Source of the DNA: Rhypophila decipiens
Taxonomy: Eukaryota; Ascomycota; Sordariomycetes; Sordariales; Naviculisporaceae
Length of the DNA: 64,000 nucleotides
Direction: 5' to 3'
NCBI GenBank assembly: GCA_033297075.1
Contig: MU858052.1
Span: 496,001 to 560,000, forward strand
Shown here: positions 10,878 to 21,735 of the stretch, one piece after another
Layout of the letters: every line of letters starts with the position of its first letter
Numbering within the stretch: position 1 is the stretch's first letter
Made by a program: the position numbers and the translations under genes
Notes under the pieces: model-generated
The model's database searches: none
What the model saw: only the letters and a program-made list of their open reading frames with translations
What the model was told of the DNA's origin: nothing

Positions 10878-12063
10878 ATGTCTCCCGAGATGCTTCCCAA
10901 GATGCAGCACAAAGGGTCCCATACCTCGAAAGCACCTCCGACATGTCTCTCTCGACAAGAGGGCAATACGAGCAGTGGTACTCACGCTGATGATTCGTCT
11001 GAGGACGAGACTTGCCATGAGAACGTGCCGTCGAGGTGAGTAATCCACATTTTCTCCTGGTCACATGAGCTAACTATTCAACAGTACTGCGGATGAGCAT
11101 GATAAGTTCGAGTTCACTGCTGAGATTCGGGACTACATCAACTTTTCTACTGCCAGTGTCAAGACCCTTGACACCACGAATTCACCCGTAACTCGGAACG
11201 GTATAATGGAAGCCACGAAAGCCCCCGGGTTTTCGAGCACAGGGAGTTTGCCACGACAACCGGGACAGCAACCGCCAAACCCACCAGAGAAGCAGCAGCC
11301 CACACCAAGACCTCTACCTCAGGACTCCCAGGCGGCCAGGCAACAGTGTCCACAACTTCAAGAGCCAGTTCCAATTCGTCCACCATTCACTCTCAGACAA
11401 ACTCAAGCTGCAGTGAATCCCTTTTCCCTGCAAGCTGCACCAACGCAGACCTTGCAGACGATGCCAACTCAGATGGGCCAGACTATGGCACCGCGTAGTG
11501 TGATGCATCAATGTTATTCCTCTTCTCACCATCAACCGCACCCTCAACCTCGACATTTCGCACCACTGCTGCAACCAATACAACAATTGCCTGTACAACT
11601 GCAAAATCAACACGCTGTCTCGACGCCCGGCCAGCAAGCCCAGACTTTCAGGTTCCAAGATCACCAACAGTATGGGCCACCTCAGACGGTAACACACCAG
11701 GGACGACCCCTCGAAGGCCAGTCTGATGGTTCAAACCCGTCTAATAAAAGACCACGTCCCGCGGATGATGTCTCGGCCGAGCCTAACGCAAACATTGTTG
11801 CAGCCCTAGGCGCACGGGATGCCATGATCGAGACACTGATGACAGAAAACCAGGCTCTGAAGATTGAAAATCAGGCTCTGAAGACTGAAAACCAGGCTCT
11901 GAAGAACAACTTGGCTGAGTTTCGGAGCTTGAAAAAGAATCTCCTCGAGTATTCGAGGGAGAAGTTGGCCGATATACACCTGCAGTTGCAGCTCGCGGGA
12001 TATCAGGTTGCTGGCCAGATTCCTCGGCTTGCAACCGAGTCGAGCCTTGGCGATGGAAACTGA
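10878..12063 (+). CDS. Gln/Pro-rich protein with C-terminal heptad coiled coil
   Basis: Two exons, 10878-11035 and 11085-12063, give 378 aa; the 49-nt intron has GTGAGT, a GCTAAC branch site and CAG. The start at 10878 was chosen because it opens the exon-1 frame and a second in-frame Met follows closely. The N-terminal 90 residues are Ser/Thr/Asp-rich. A long low-complexity Gln/Pro/Thr region follows. Near the C-terminus a triplicated unit of ENQALK with spacing of seven residues (about 305-325) forms a leucine-zipper-like coiled coil and continues into KKNLLEYSREKLADIHLQLQ. A short basic patch (NKRPRP) lies ahead of it. This composition is common in transcriptional co-regulators, but there is no basic region of a true bZIP, so no function is assigned. 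Confidence 0.62.
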
Positions 12064-12871
12064 ACCCCCAGTAAAAGGTATGAGGAGACGTCATAAAGCC
12101 TTGTCATATCTTCTAGTACACCTTGCCATTGTGTAATTAGGTCAGATGGCCTTTCTTTTCGTACTGGTCTGGCTCTTTAGAGTTATCAAGGAATGAATTG
12201 TATGTACTTGCCTTGGGTCGATTGTGATTGGTAATTACGGAGTACCTAAGTGTGATTTCTTTAATTCCACGGAAGCGAGGTGCTTGTAAAAGAGGCACAG
12301 AGATGTATATTAGGTTTGTAAACGTGGACTCACGGCATTAGGCGCACAGGGAAAGGTTCCTTTATGATGGCAAGGCTTTGTCTTCATTTGGGTGGCTCAT
12401 CCCTTGAATACTATCAGGTCACAAGTAAAACTGCCTAATCTAATCGACTGACTATCTGCGTCGCACAGTCCATTTAGCAACCCGTGCCCAGGCACAATAT
12501 CTGAATCTCATCCTCGCACGCTCCCATTGGCAACGAGCGAGCCGATTAGCCGGGAGCCGTTATATCAACCCATGGGAAGTTGTGCAGACTGCATATCTTG
12601 GCGGCTTGGAAGACGGGGCTGCTTCACGAATCCACCAATGCTAGCCCTGCAAGCCCCTTGGCAACTGCCTCTCCAGCGCGCCTGCATCGCCAATCACGGA
12701 AGGAGCAACTTCAGCCACGACTGGTGACCTCAACGTCCTTGCCCAATCACGCCAATCTCTTGCGCCCTTATGAACCCTTCAAGTTGAATACACTTGTCCG
12801 TAAAGACATCCTCATGTATGCTCTCCATAAACTTCTTATTTGAGACAGAAATCTCGTCCTTATTAGACATT
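12064..12871. other. Intergenic, no gene seen
   Basis: Spacer upstream of the HET-domain gene. An ATG at 12818 is in frame with that gene and could extend it by 18 codons; otherwise only short frames without motifs occur. Confidence 0.5.
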
Positions 12872-15514
12872 ATGGATGCAAACATGGTCGAGACGTCGCT
12901 TCGGCGGGGAGTTTGGTTTTGGTGCATCTTCAGCGCGATCCTTCCCAGTGGCGGGATTATGACAATTGTCGGTCTCGCCTGTATCCCCGCTGGGATTCGC
13001 CTGTACCCAAAACTTGTACCTAAAACCACAGTCAAGTCGGTCATCGTCCCCGAAAAACGAAAGAAAAGCTCACCTCTTTCATATATTCTCTCTTCGGCCT
13101 GCGGACTGGGGCTGTACGGCACGACGAGGTTTCTCTTCCGAAGATGGAACTCTCTGGCTGTCTGCTTCGGCATGTACCTCCTCGGGCTGACCTACTACGG
13201 TATCCTAGGGGTCATAGACAAGTTAAAGACCAGCGCAGAGACAGTGTACCAACTGAACCAGCTCCGGGACCTGCCCGGGAAGATAATTATGCGGCGACTC
13301 GTGTCAAAGCCCCCTTCAAGGAATCCAGTCATCCGCTATCCCCTCCTCCTGGTCGGCTACGCCGGGCTACTCATCTACCATTCGTTCTGGCTTATCATTT
13401 CCGTATTTATGGATGACACACGCCAATTCGTTATCGATTTCCGATCAAAGCTGCGAGTTGGGCGGTTGAGGCTTCGGAGGTGGGCTCAGCGATCGCGTGT
13501 GGTCCAATTTCTTTTCGGCAAGCCAAAACAATACACTTATCAGCCCCTTCGCGGCCGGGACACAGTCCGATTGCTGAAGCTCCTTCCGAGGAGGCCGCTG
13601 GGCAGTATCCACTGCGAGCTTGTGGAATTGCCAGTGACCGACCTCCCTGAATACGAGGCGCTGTCCTACACCTGGGGCAACGCTGGATCCGTTGGCCAGA
13701 TCTGGGTTGCTGGCAAGGCTCTCCAGGTCACCCCGACTGTAGAGGCAGCCCTTTACCATCTGAGTTCTTACACCAAATCACGCTTCCTTTGGATCGACCA
13801 AGTTTGCATCAATCAGTCTGACAACTCGGAAAAGGAGCGCCAGATTCCCCTCATGCGCCAGATCTATCAAAACTCATCCAACGTCATCATTTGGCTCGAT
13901 GGCATTGAAGACCCTTTCAAGGTTCAAGGCATGCTTCTCTTTGCCAGCCACGAGTTTGTGTATGGCACCCTCGAATCATGGATAAAACTAGTGACTATGT
14001 ACTCGCAGCAGTACTCCGAGGCGGGCTGGTCTCAGCTGATGAACCTCTTTGCCCACCCTTGGTTCTTCCGCATCTGGATTATCCAAGAGGTCGTGTTGGC
14101 GCCATCAATAACTGTATTAGTAGCCGGTGAGCCCCTGAATTGGGATCGTCTTGACGTATTTGTCGACATGCTATATAATGTTCCTGCTCTCCACGAGCTA
14201 ATGCGCGGCGGTTCTAATCACGGCGTTGAAGAAGACGCGTTTGCTGGGTTAACGCATGTGGCACTAATCTCAGGGCTTCGCAAGCAATTGAAGGAAGGCC
14301 GGCAACTAACCTCAGAGGCCTTCACCCTTGAGTTCTTGCTGGGGACATTCTTAGCCTCCCGCTCCACGCTCGAAGTCGACAGGTTCTATGGGCTCCTTGG
14401 GCTCCTCCCCCAAGATTTCGTCGCCGAGAACTGGACCTGGCTAAACCCCGATTATTCACGCCCCACGGAGGAGGTATACACGGATGTGACAAAGAACCTG
14501 ATCCTCCATTCCAAGGATGCCAACAATATCATCTCCTACGCTGGAGCCGGCTACCGCCGCAACCTCCCCAGCCTGCCTTCCTGGGTGCCCGACTGGTCCT
14601 GTCTTGCTATGAACCAAACCTTACGGCTGCACTTCACTAAGACCCAAGAATCATCTCACTACAATGCTTCGGGCCAGGGGGCACTCCACCAGCTGTTTGG
14701 AATTAAATCCGCTTCCTCGCCGCCCGAATTCACCTTTGCCACAGACACCGATGCCTATCCTAATCAAGAAACGCCGAAGTCAACCCTCCTGCTCCTCACC
14801 GCCGGCCACGTCTTCGATTCAGTACTCTATCTCAGCCCAGTTCATAGCTACACCGAGCACAACAGAGGCGACGGCCCAGATGATATCTCCCAGAAGGTTG
14901 ATGTAATCAAACCACACCTTATCGCACGCCGCCTCGCCAACCGGTACGCTCTGAATCCCTACCCGACGAACCAAGCCATCGACGAGGTTTTCTGGCGGAC
15001 TCTGGTCGGTGACACTGGCAGCAAATCTCGGCCCGCTGACCCGTCTCTCGCGCAAGGCTGTCGGTACTGGGAGAGAATACTTGTCGAGCAAGTCAAAGCT
15101 GCACTTGGAACGGGAACAATCGCAGAGTACGACGGCATTTGGGAAGACGAAACCAATCCGGCGCCCTCGGTGGAAGAGCTGCATACGTCAGGGCAATTGT
15201 CGGCAGCCTTGGTGGCTTCGAACCTGTGGAATAGCAACCGGGCTATGTGCGGCACTGGGAGGAGATTCTGCATCACCAGGAAGGGATACATGGCTATGGT
15301 GCCGCCTGGGGTGGAGGAGGGCGATATGATATGTATCTTGAAGGGAGTCAACACGCCAATGGTCTTACGGGAGAGCAAAGGCTATGGGAAAAAGCCAGCT
15401 GTTGGTGTTCGGAGGCGGGTCCAGTTGGTTGGGGAAATGTACGTCCATGGTATGATGGATGGTGAGGCTATGTTGATCCCAGGGAGGGAGGATGAGGTCT
15501 TCGAAATTGAGTAA
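12872..15514 (+). CDS. HET-domain protein with N-terminal membrane segments
   Basis: A single exon encodes 880 aa from the ATG at 12872 (an in-frame ATG at 12818 would add 18 residues). HET domains trigger cell death in heterokaryon incompatibility. The domain here occupies roughly residues 225-400, with YEALSYTWG (from about 261), LWIDQVCINQ (about 304-313), then RQIPLMRQIYQNSSNVIIWL. The C-terminal half contains the usual HET-protein elements, such as RFYGLLGLLPQ and a late FCITRKGYMAMVPPG segment. Unlike most family members, the first 180 residues contain several hydrophobic stretches (about 12-45, 68-88, 93-112 and 155-180), separated by basic loops, that look like transmembrane helices. 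This would tether the HET domain to a membrane. No partner NLR or other incompatibility gene is adjacent. Confidence 0.88.
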   Translation: MDANMVETSLRRGVWFWCIFSAILPSGGIMTIVGLACIPAGIRLYPKLVPKTTVKSVIVPEKRKKSSPLSYILSSACGLGLYGTTRFLFRRWNSLAVCFGMYLLGLTYYGILGVIDKLKTSAETVYQLNQLRDLPGKIIMRRLVSKPPSRNPVIRYPLLLVGYAGLLIYHSFWLIISVFMDDTRQFVIDFRSKLRVGRLRLRRWAQRSRVVQFLFGKPKQYTYQPLRGRDTVRLLKLLPRRPLGSIHCELVELPVTDLPEYEALSYTWGNAGSVGQIWVAGKALQVTPTVEAALYHLSSYTKSRFLWIDQVCINQSDNSEKERQIPLMRQIYQNSSNVIIWLDGIEDPFKVQGMLLFASHEFVYGTLESWIKLVTMYSQQYSEAGWSQLMNLFAHPWFFRIWIIQEVVLAPSITVLVAGEPLNWDRLDVFVDMLYNVPALHELMRGGSNHGVEEDAFAGLTHVALISGLRKQLKEGRQLTSEAFTLEFLLGTFLASRSTLEVDRFYGLLGLLPQDFVAENWTWLNPDYSRPTEEVYTDVTKNLILHSKDANNIISYAGAGYRRNLPSLPSWVPDWSCLAMNQTLRLHFTKTQESSHYNASGQGALHQLFGIKSASSPPEFTFATDTDAYPNQETPKSTLLLLTAGHVFDSVLYLSPVHSYTEHNRGDGPDDISQKVDVIKPHLIARRLANRYALNPYPTNQAIDEVFWRTLVGDTGSKSRPADPSLAQGCRYWERILVEQVKAALGTGTIAEYDGIWEDETNPAPSVEELHTSGQLSAALVASNLWNSNRAMCGTGRRFCITRKGYMAMVPPGVEEGDMICILKGVNTPMVLRESKGYGKKPAVGVRRRVQLVGEMYVHGMMDGEAMLIPGREDEVFEIE

Positions 15515-16366
15515 GAGATCAACCGCGCCGAAATATGCGTGAAATGGCTCTAAGGTACACCTTGAATTAATACGGCATTTACTCTATTTTGATATGCATT
15601 TGCACTGAATCACACCCCATCTTTTGATCAAACTAGAGATCAAAGGAGGGGCAAGGCAACAAAGCTGATCCGGCTCTTCTGTCACAGTTACTTGTTCCAT
15701 GTGGAGCAGACACTCCCGGTTATCTTATACTTTGATCAGAAGCGATTTGGAAGCAGCGGAACACAGAACACCGCCTGGAGTACAGGACGGAGTATCAAAG
15801 GCCAGGTTCAAGGCAAAGATTGACTTTCTCGGATCAAAAGCGGGTTGGATATACTTTACAGGGTGTTCAAAACTGCGATTTGATACGACCCATTCATCTC
15901 ACGGAGAGTGGCCGAGCACAAGCGGTCACAGCACCAGCAACTGCTACTTGAGTCCTTTTGCGTACCGGAACAAGTGGCAATTTGACCGACGACACTCTGC
16001 ACTTGACAGCGTTCTCGGTCCTCGGAAGCGAGACCACCCAGCCCGGCGTACTCAGTATTGCTTTCAAGGGTTTGTAAATTCGATTGACATTGGCGTCATC
16101 CACAGTAGCGATCGGGCCGGAGTTTGGAGGAAAGAGCCGGAAGTCGGCGGCAAGTCGTCTGCTTAAAAGTTTTGCTGCTCGCCGGGCGGAAACAGCGGCC
16201 GGTCTTGCCTTCTTTATTTCTAGGAATCGGGTACACCACTCACGACTTTTACTCTTCCCCACCACACTTTCTCGACGACGAGCGGCGCATTTCAGCCCCT
16301 CTCACTCAAACGATCTTCTTCAGTTAAAGTACCGGGGACAGCAAATCTTCTATTCTGTCCAAGATA
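15515..16366. other. Intergenic, no gene seen
   Basis: Spacer with only short overlapping frames of no recognisable family. The last part should hold the promoter of the next small gene. Confidence 0.45.
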
Positions 16367-16897
16367 ATGTCATCCTTGAGGCGTCCACGTCGCAACGGTC
16401 TTCATGCCTCGTTTCCGTCGGCGCAGGGACTAAAACGGAAACGATTGCAAGATACACTTGCTGAACCTGAGGACATGGCCGAGAATCCGGAAGCTCCCAC
16501 TACCAGTTCAAACAGGAACAATGACAGTGACCAAGCCCAGGCCAGTTCTGCTCCCTGCGACAATGGCGACGTCACGATGAAGCTGGACGGCAGTACCGCG
16601 CGTGAGCTTGCTTTATGGATCCTAGGAGCGGCGGAAAGGGCTGAAAATGCCAAGGAGAACGCAGAGAGAACTCTCGTAGAACTTGATTTCGCCGGACTAA
16701 AGGTCCATCAAGCTAATTTTGAGGCCGAGAAAGCTCTTGCAGAACTTCAAGCTGCCACACGGATGGCCGAACAAGCATCTGCTGAGGCCAATGAAGCTGT
16801 TGCGGAAGCGAAGTTGGCCGAGCAAGGAGGCGATTCCCTGGAAGCCCTCACCCGGATCTACAAGAAGAAGCTCAAGAATGGTACATTGGTACTGTGA
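16367..16897 (+). CDS. Small hypothetical coiled-coil protein
   Basis: An open frame of 176 aa. The N-terminus is basic (LRRPRRN, LKRKRLQ), a Ser/Asn-rich linker follows, and residues about 80-160 form one long Ala/Glu-rich helix with coiled-coil character (runs such as AERAENAKENAERTLVEL and ASAEANEAVAEAKLAEQ). The basic tail IYKKKLKNG closes the protein. No domain is recognised. The helix composition makes a real protein likely, but a 3' exon beyond 16897 cannot be excluded. Confidence 0.5.
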   Translation: MSSLRRPRRNGLHASFPSAQGLKRKRLQDTLAEPEDMAENPEAPTTSSNRNNDSDQAQASSAPCDNGDVTMKLDGSTARELALWILGAAERAENAKENAERTLVELDFAGLKVHQANFEAEKALAELQAATRMAEQASAEANEAVAEAKLAEQGGDSLEALTRIYKKKLKNGTLVL

Positions 16898-17663
16898 ACA
16901 CACACTCCTCCAAGCCTGTCCAGAGACCGCTCGTGAAGCAGGAATCTAATGGTATGTTCCCATCACAAGATTTAATGACCTCCTGAACTAGAAGAAGTGT
17001 TCAGGGACACATTACAGAAACAGAAGCAGCTAACGCCAAAATTAGGGTCCAACCATGAAGGAAACTGAGCCCTCATCCAGCGCGCCAGACCCGTTTTGGA
17101 ATGCGCTGACAAGTCAAATCCAACACTGGGATCTGAAAGTTGTCGGAGCACATCTGAAACTTATCAGGTGAATATCAACCATCCAGATTGGAGATATTGA
17201 CCGATTTCGTACATCATCAAAAGAAAACATGCGCTGGGAATTGGTATCTCGACAGATTGGAAGGATATAATTGAGTGAGGGAGGGATGGAGCTAGGAAAA
17301 GCTGGAGGAGGAAACTATAGCAGGCATACGAACGAGGCATGTGGTGTTTTCCACAAACCTTTGTCAATGGGCAAATAATCATGAAAAGAATGGATCTGCT
17401 ATGATCGAGTAACTACCCAGTTTAGATACTTAGCCAGGGTGGAGTAATTCTCCCCAATGATCAGAACCCGCTGACAACTCCTCTTCCATTTGGTCCCGAT
17501 AATACATCGTGAGAAGTTCTTTGACTCGTCTAGTATTCGCGCAGCACAAACGTTCCGCGTTTGGTTCCCAGCAGCCCAGCCCATCCTTTGACCCACCAGT
17601 TCCGTCTAGTGCCCTAAATTCCATGAACCAAGGCACTCTCCGAAAGACACTCACATAGTCCTC
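16898..17663. other. Intergenic, no gene seen
   Basis: Convergent spacer between the small coiled-coil gene and the 3' end of the Fic gene. Only short frames without motifs. Confidence 0.45.
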
Positions 17664-18599
17664 TTAACCCCCCAGCTTACGAACGCACCTCTCCAACACG
17701 AAAATGGCATACTCACCATGCCCCTCCATCTCCTCGCTCGCGCGCCTCTTGATGCCGAGGTACTCCACCTTCTCATCGTCCTCTTCCCCAATAGGAATGA
17801 CCATGTCCGGCCCCGCAAAGCGACAGAGTATCGCATTGAGTATGATCCGGCACATCCGCCCGTTTCCGTCCTGGAACGGGTGAATGCTGACGAACTCGAG
17901 CGAGTACTTGGCTGCTAGGGAAAAGGGGTCAATATGCCCCCCCTTTTCCTTGGCTGCTAGTTGCAGGTCGCTGCTGAAGGCCTCGACCATGCGGGTCATG
18001 TGCTTGGGTATGAAGCGCGGGACGGAGAAGTTTGTGGTTCCTGCGCCGACGACTACGTTGCGGTAGATGCCGCTGTATTCGGAGGGGGAAGTTTCAGCGA
18101 GCCCCCCGGATGATGGATGCCGGAGAGGGGTGTCGGTTGATAGGATCTTGTGGGTGGATTTTATGAGCTCCTCGGTTAGGTCTTGCTTGTTGATGACGAA
18201 GGAGGTGAGCATGTGCTGGTAGGCTTTTGCGTGCTGGATTACTTCTGCTTGGGCGATGCGGATTTCTTGTTCAGATCGGGATTTGAGGGTTGGCTCGTTG
18301 ATGAAGAGTTGCTCTGGGATAGGTGGGTTGGAGCTTGGGAGCTGCCCGGTGAAGACGAGGTTGCATAGGTAGGTGGTGTTTGCTTTGTTCAGGCCGGCGT
18401 TCTCGATCTTGTTGCTCCCATAGATTGCGCGGGTTAGGACGTTAGAGAGGTCTGCCACGATTAGGGGCTTGGATTGCTTTGAGGCGGTGGAAGTAATGTG
18501 GTCCATTGCCTTTTGGAAGAGGTTTTCCGGGGCATCTTGGTCCTCTCGGTAGGGCCGATAAACCTCGAGGTCGGGGTGAATAGGGATGGAATAAGACAT
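17664..18599 (-). CDS. Fic/DOC-domain protein, probable AMP transferase
   Basis: A single exon encodes 311 aa. The Fic core motif is complete: HPFQDGNGRMCR (residues 240-251) matches HxFx(D/E)GNGRxxR with the catalytic His240 and the phosphate-binding GNGR loop. An N-terminal inhibitory motif of the (S/T)xxxE(G/N) type is visible as SNKIEN (62-67), whose Glu would project into the active site and keep the enzyme off, as in class II Fic proteins. Fic enzymes transfer AMP from ATP to Ser/Thr/Tyr hydroxyls of target proteins. There is no signal peptide or membrane segment, so a cytosolic or nuclear protein is likely, unlike ER-type animal FICD. Fic genes are common in bacteria and patchy in fungi. 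The flanks are gene-poor, which fits accessory or transferred origin but does not prove it. Confidence 0.9.
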   Translation of the reverse strand: MSYSIPIHPDLEVYRPYREDQDAPENLFQKAMDHITSTASKQSKPLIVADLSNVLTRAIYGSNKIENAGLNKANTTYLCNLVFTGQLPSSNPPIPEQLFINEPTLKSRSEQEIRIAQAEVIQHAKAYQHMLTSFVINKQDLTEELIKSTHKILSTDTPLRHPSSGGLAETSPSEYSGIYRNVVVGAGTTNFSVPRFIPKHMTRMVEAFSSDLQLAAKEKGGHIDPFSLAAKYSLEFVSIHPFQDGNGRMCRIILNAILCRFAGPDMVIPIGEEDDEKVEYLGIKRRASEEMEGHGEYAIFVLERCVRKLGG

Positions 18600-21500
18600 A
18601 GCAAGAGTACAATATCTGAGAAAGTTTCGAAGAGAAAGTGAGAGGCTTTTAAAGAGGAGAAGAGATTTTATTGTCTGTTATATGAAGAGAAATGGAAGAG
18701 AAGATGGCGTTATGGAGTTATGAGTCAACATTGCTTGCTTTGTCATTTGCGAAGAATAAGGTTTAGTAGTGCTGTTAGACTATGACTGTATATTACATGT
18801 TATGACTCAGCATTAAAACCTTTAAACTTGTAATGGCGCCTCTATCCTTTCTGGTTGTGTCCCAAAGCCCATCTGCTGCACACCAGGCTGCCTGGCCTGC
18901 AATTCGATTACTTGCGAAGAAAATCCTTGCACCGTCTCGACCCGGGTACGATTTCGCCATTAATCCATTCCTTACTCCCCCGATTCGCAAGTGGTTCGCT
19001 TCTAATATTTCCCACCTCGTTAGGTATGTGTTCATCAGTTCGCCAACTTCTGCGCCGAAGAGCTCCTCGCTGCAAGCACCAAGTTTTACGACGTCGACCA
19101 AACGCCGCTCAACATCACATAATCACGCTCGACGAGGTTATTAGCATGCTCGACAGCTGAGCGGGAGGTAATTACCTCGACTAGGCATGGAGGATTCTTG
19201 AGAGTGGTGGACGGCACACAGATACTTCTCTAGAAGAAGGCAGGACCAAGAGGATAGCGTATAGCAAGCAGATCATGCTTCATGCCAACCAACACTCTTA
19301 TACGCCTCCCCATGCTCAAGCGGAAGTAACCTCAAACCTTTTACCCTAGCCAGGATTCCAGCGTTATCAGTGCCCAGGCTATCTTAGGCAGACCTTCTTA
19401 TCCCCCTACCTCGCCTTGCGGTCAGGCAGGTCTTAATGGAATTAACCCGTTTACATGTACTTTCTCCCTCTCTATCTCTCTCCCTCTCTGCCTCTCTGCC
19501 TCTAGCTGTGAATCTTTGGATATTATCTTATAGCCACCCCTTTTGTATCTCCTAGCCAAATCAAATTTCATTCGAGAACAAAGCCTCACACCCCGCCATG
19601 CTGACGACAGTCATGGTTTCACAACCTAGTGCTTAGAAAACGTTTCAAAGATTTCCACAACTTTAAACATCATTTTTGGAAGTCATTAACCCTCGTCCCG
19701 TATCACGGTCACGATCCGCGTGCATGCTGGACTCCGAGGGACTACGGATGAAGGGAGCTCTAGCCGGCAATCAACACCTAGCAAACCATTATATGTTGTA
19801 CTAGGTATATCGCAGATACAGCGCTTTTAGACTTCGGACTAAAAACCTCGGACTAAAAACCTCGGGAAGCGGGAAATGGGCCTGGCCGCTTAAGTATGGG
19901 ATATCAAGACGGGAAATAAGAAAGACCTTTGCAGTAATGTTGTGCGCTCTAACATGTGTATAGGAGGAACCAACATATCACGAGACTGGTAGAGCCCAAG
20001 TGGCTCGAGACAATATCCAACAGTGTGTATTGAGAGAAAGCGTCAATGAAGTAACTTGGTGGTGCGGTTGCGTCGACATTGAGGGTACTTGGATGTAATT
20101 GTAAATAGATGAAAGCCGCTGCCGCCAAGAATGCCAGGCCGTGGAGAGGACGGGAGGTGGAGAGGGGAAGGGCGTCCCTCATGCAACAAGTGTGTGTTGT
20201 ATTGCATAAAAGGTGGCACCGGCGTATATGAGGATACGATATCGACCTCAATTTGTGAAACTGGCTGGCGTCTTGCTATTCTGAGATTGTGTCTCGGGAC
20301 AACGGCATCTGAAGTGTTGATCTCTGATATAGAAATTACTAGTACATGGAGCCTTCAGGAATCAGGGATGCGGCGATGCCAACAACAAAGGGTCCGGTTG
20401 AGCCCATATGGCCACTAGTATCACCCCAGGTTGCAAGTCATGAGCCACAGTAGTGCCAAAGCCGGTTGAGCCCGTGATGGCTTATGGAAATAAGTTTGGT
20501 GTAAGCATCTTAGGGGTTGGCACCAAATCAGATCGAACTCGCGGCCTTCGGTCTGTTGGATCAGGTAGTACTCGCAGTCAGACCCCTCACCAGACTATAT
20601 GTTGTGCAACACCGGGGAACATCTGCCCTGATGTCAACACGTTCATTGAAGGTAACAACGGGAATGGCACGGCACTTATATAGATGCAATTGATCAAGCC
20701 GCCACCCCCTTCAATATTCTCCGTGTCAATCATTCCTCAGGGGAACGGGAAGGGGGCCCAGCAAGGGACGGGAGACTGACGAAGGTGGCGTGAGATGTGC
20801 CGTTCTAGATCCGCGTACCCCTTAACCCCATACTGTTTCCAGTAGACCAGACCCTCCAAAAGGAGAACCTTTGTTTGTGAGCCACGGCACTCAATTCTTA
20901 TTTCCGGGCATGTGAACGTCTCTAGCAGCTTCCATTTTCGATCCCACTTGTTCAATTGAACTTTGGTGAGCTGGCGGTGCGGTGATTCCTTGATGGGAGT
21001 GGTGAGATGTGGTTGATTCCGGTTTCCACTGCTTCTCATAATCCGATTCCGCGGATCTTCTAGCCAGATGTGGACAAGTGAGGACTGGAACAGAATGAGT
21101 AAACCAAGAATAAACAGGCCCTAATTCTTCAACAACACATTCTATATCCTGGCTTTGAGGAGCTTCACATGCTGTGACTTCGGCAGACATTCCAAGAGCA
21201 GAGCAATATCTGTGACCTCTCACCTACGGCGGCCACATATAACCGCCGGCGCCCTCTTCCTGCGGTATGATACACGTAACCTTAAGCCCCAGCACAGCCT
21301 ATGATGTACATAATCGTATCGTGATGGGTTGAAAGGTCAAGGTTCAGTGAAGTACATGATATATGTCAAGAAGGGAACATTGCCGTCGGTTCATTTCGGG
21401 AATAGCTACAGAGTGTAGCCAGGATAGAATCCCCTCTTCCTTGCGCAGGACACGCAACACCATGTCGAGGTTCTTGCAGATAGTATATCAATATCCAATC

Positions 21501-21735
21501 ACCATCTCCAATTCACACCTTTGGTGCATTGCCGTGAGCATGGACAAGTCCGAGCCGCTGTGATACAATCATGAGAATGCGAGAGGAGATGAGGGGTTCC
21601 CAAGGATGCATTGGATCCATGGTCTAGTAGGTCTACAAGGAAGATAAATATTGCCATCCTCCGCTCTGGACTTCAAGGAGGGCTCACCTCTTTAAGCTCA
21701 TTCAATACCAGACAGTCCAACGACGAGCCGTAAAG
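18600..21735. other. Gene-poor region of 3.1 kb
   Basis: No convincing gene. Short frames of about 100 codons exist on both strands (for example 18793-19101 and 20737-21223) but lack recognisable domains, and the second would need a frameshift or intron. A pyrimidine tract lies at about 19460-19505, a direct repeat of GGACTAAAAACCTC at about 19836-19862, and CCGGTTGAGCCC occurs twice (about 20395 and 20460). The right end holds the promoter of the alcohol oxidase gene. Confidence 0.45.
19460..19505 (+). repeat. CT-rich simple sequence tract
   Basis: A run of imperfect CTCTCTCC and CTGCCTCT units in otherwise gene-free sequence. It is likely microsatellite-type low-complexity DNA. Confidence 0.6.

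Noticed and set aside
11206..12063. bZIP transcription factor for the Gln/Pro-rich protein
   Set aside because: The leucine-type heptads lack the preceding basic DNA-binding region required for bZIP.
18793..19160. Opposing frames of about 100 codons next to the Fic gene, considered as a transposon remnant
   Set aside because: No transposase or reverse transcriptase motif could be named on either strand.
20737..21223. Two overlapping minus-strand frames that might be a small gene
   Set aside because: They need a frameshift or unseen intron to join, and no family resemblance was found.
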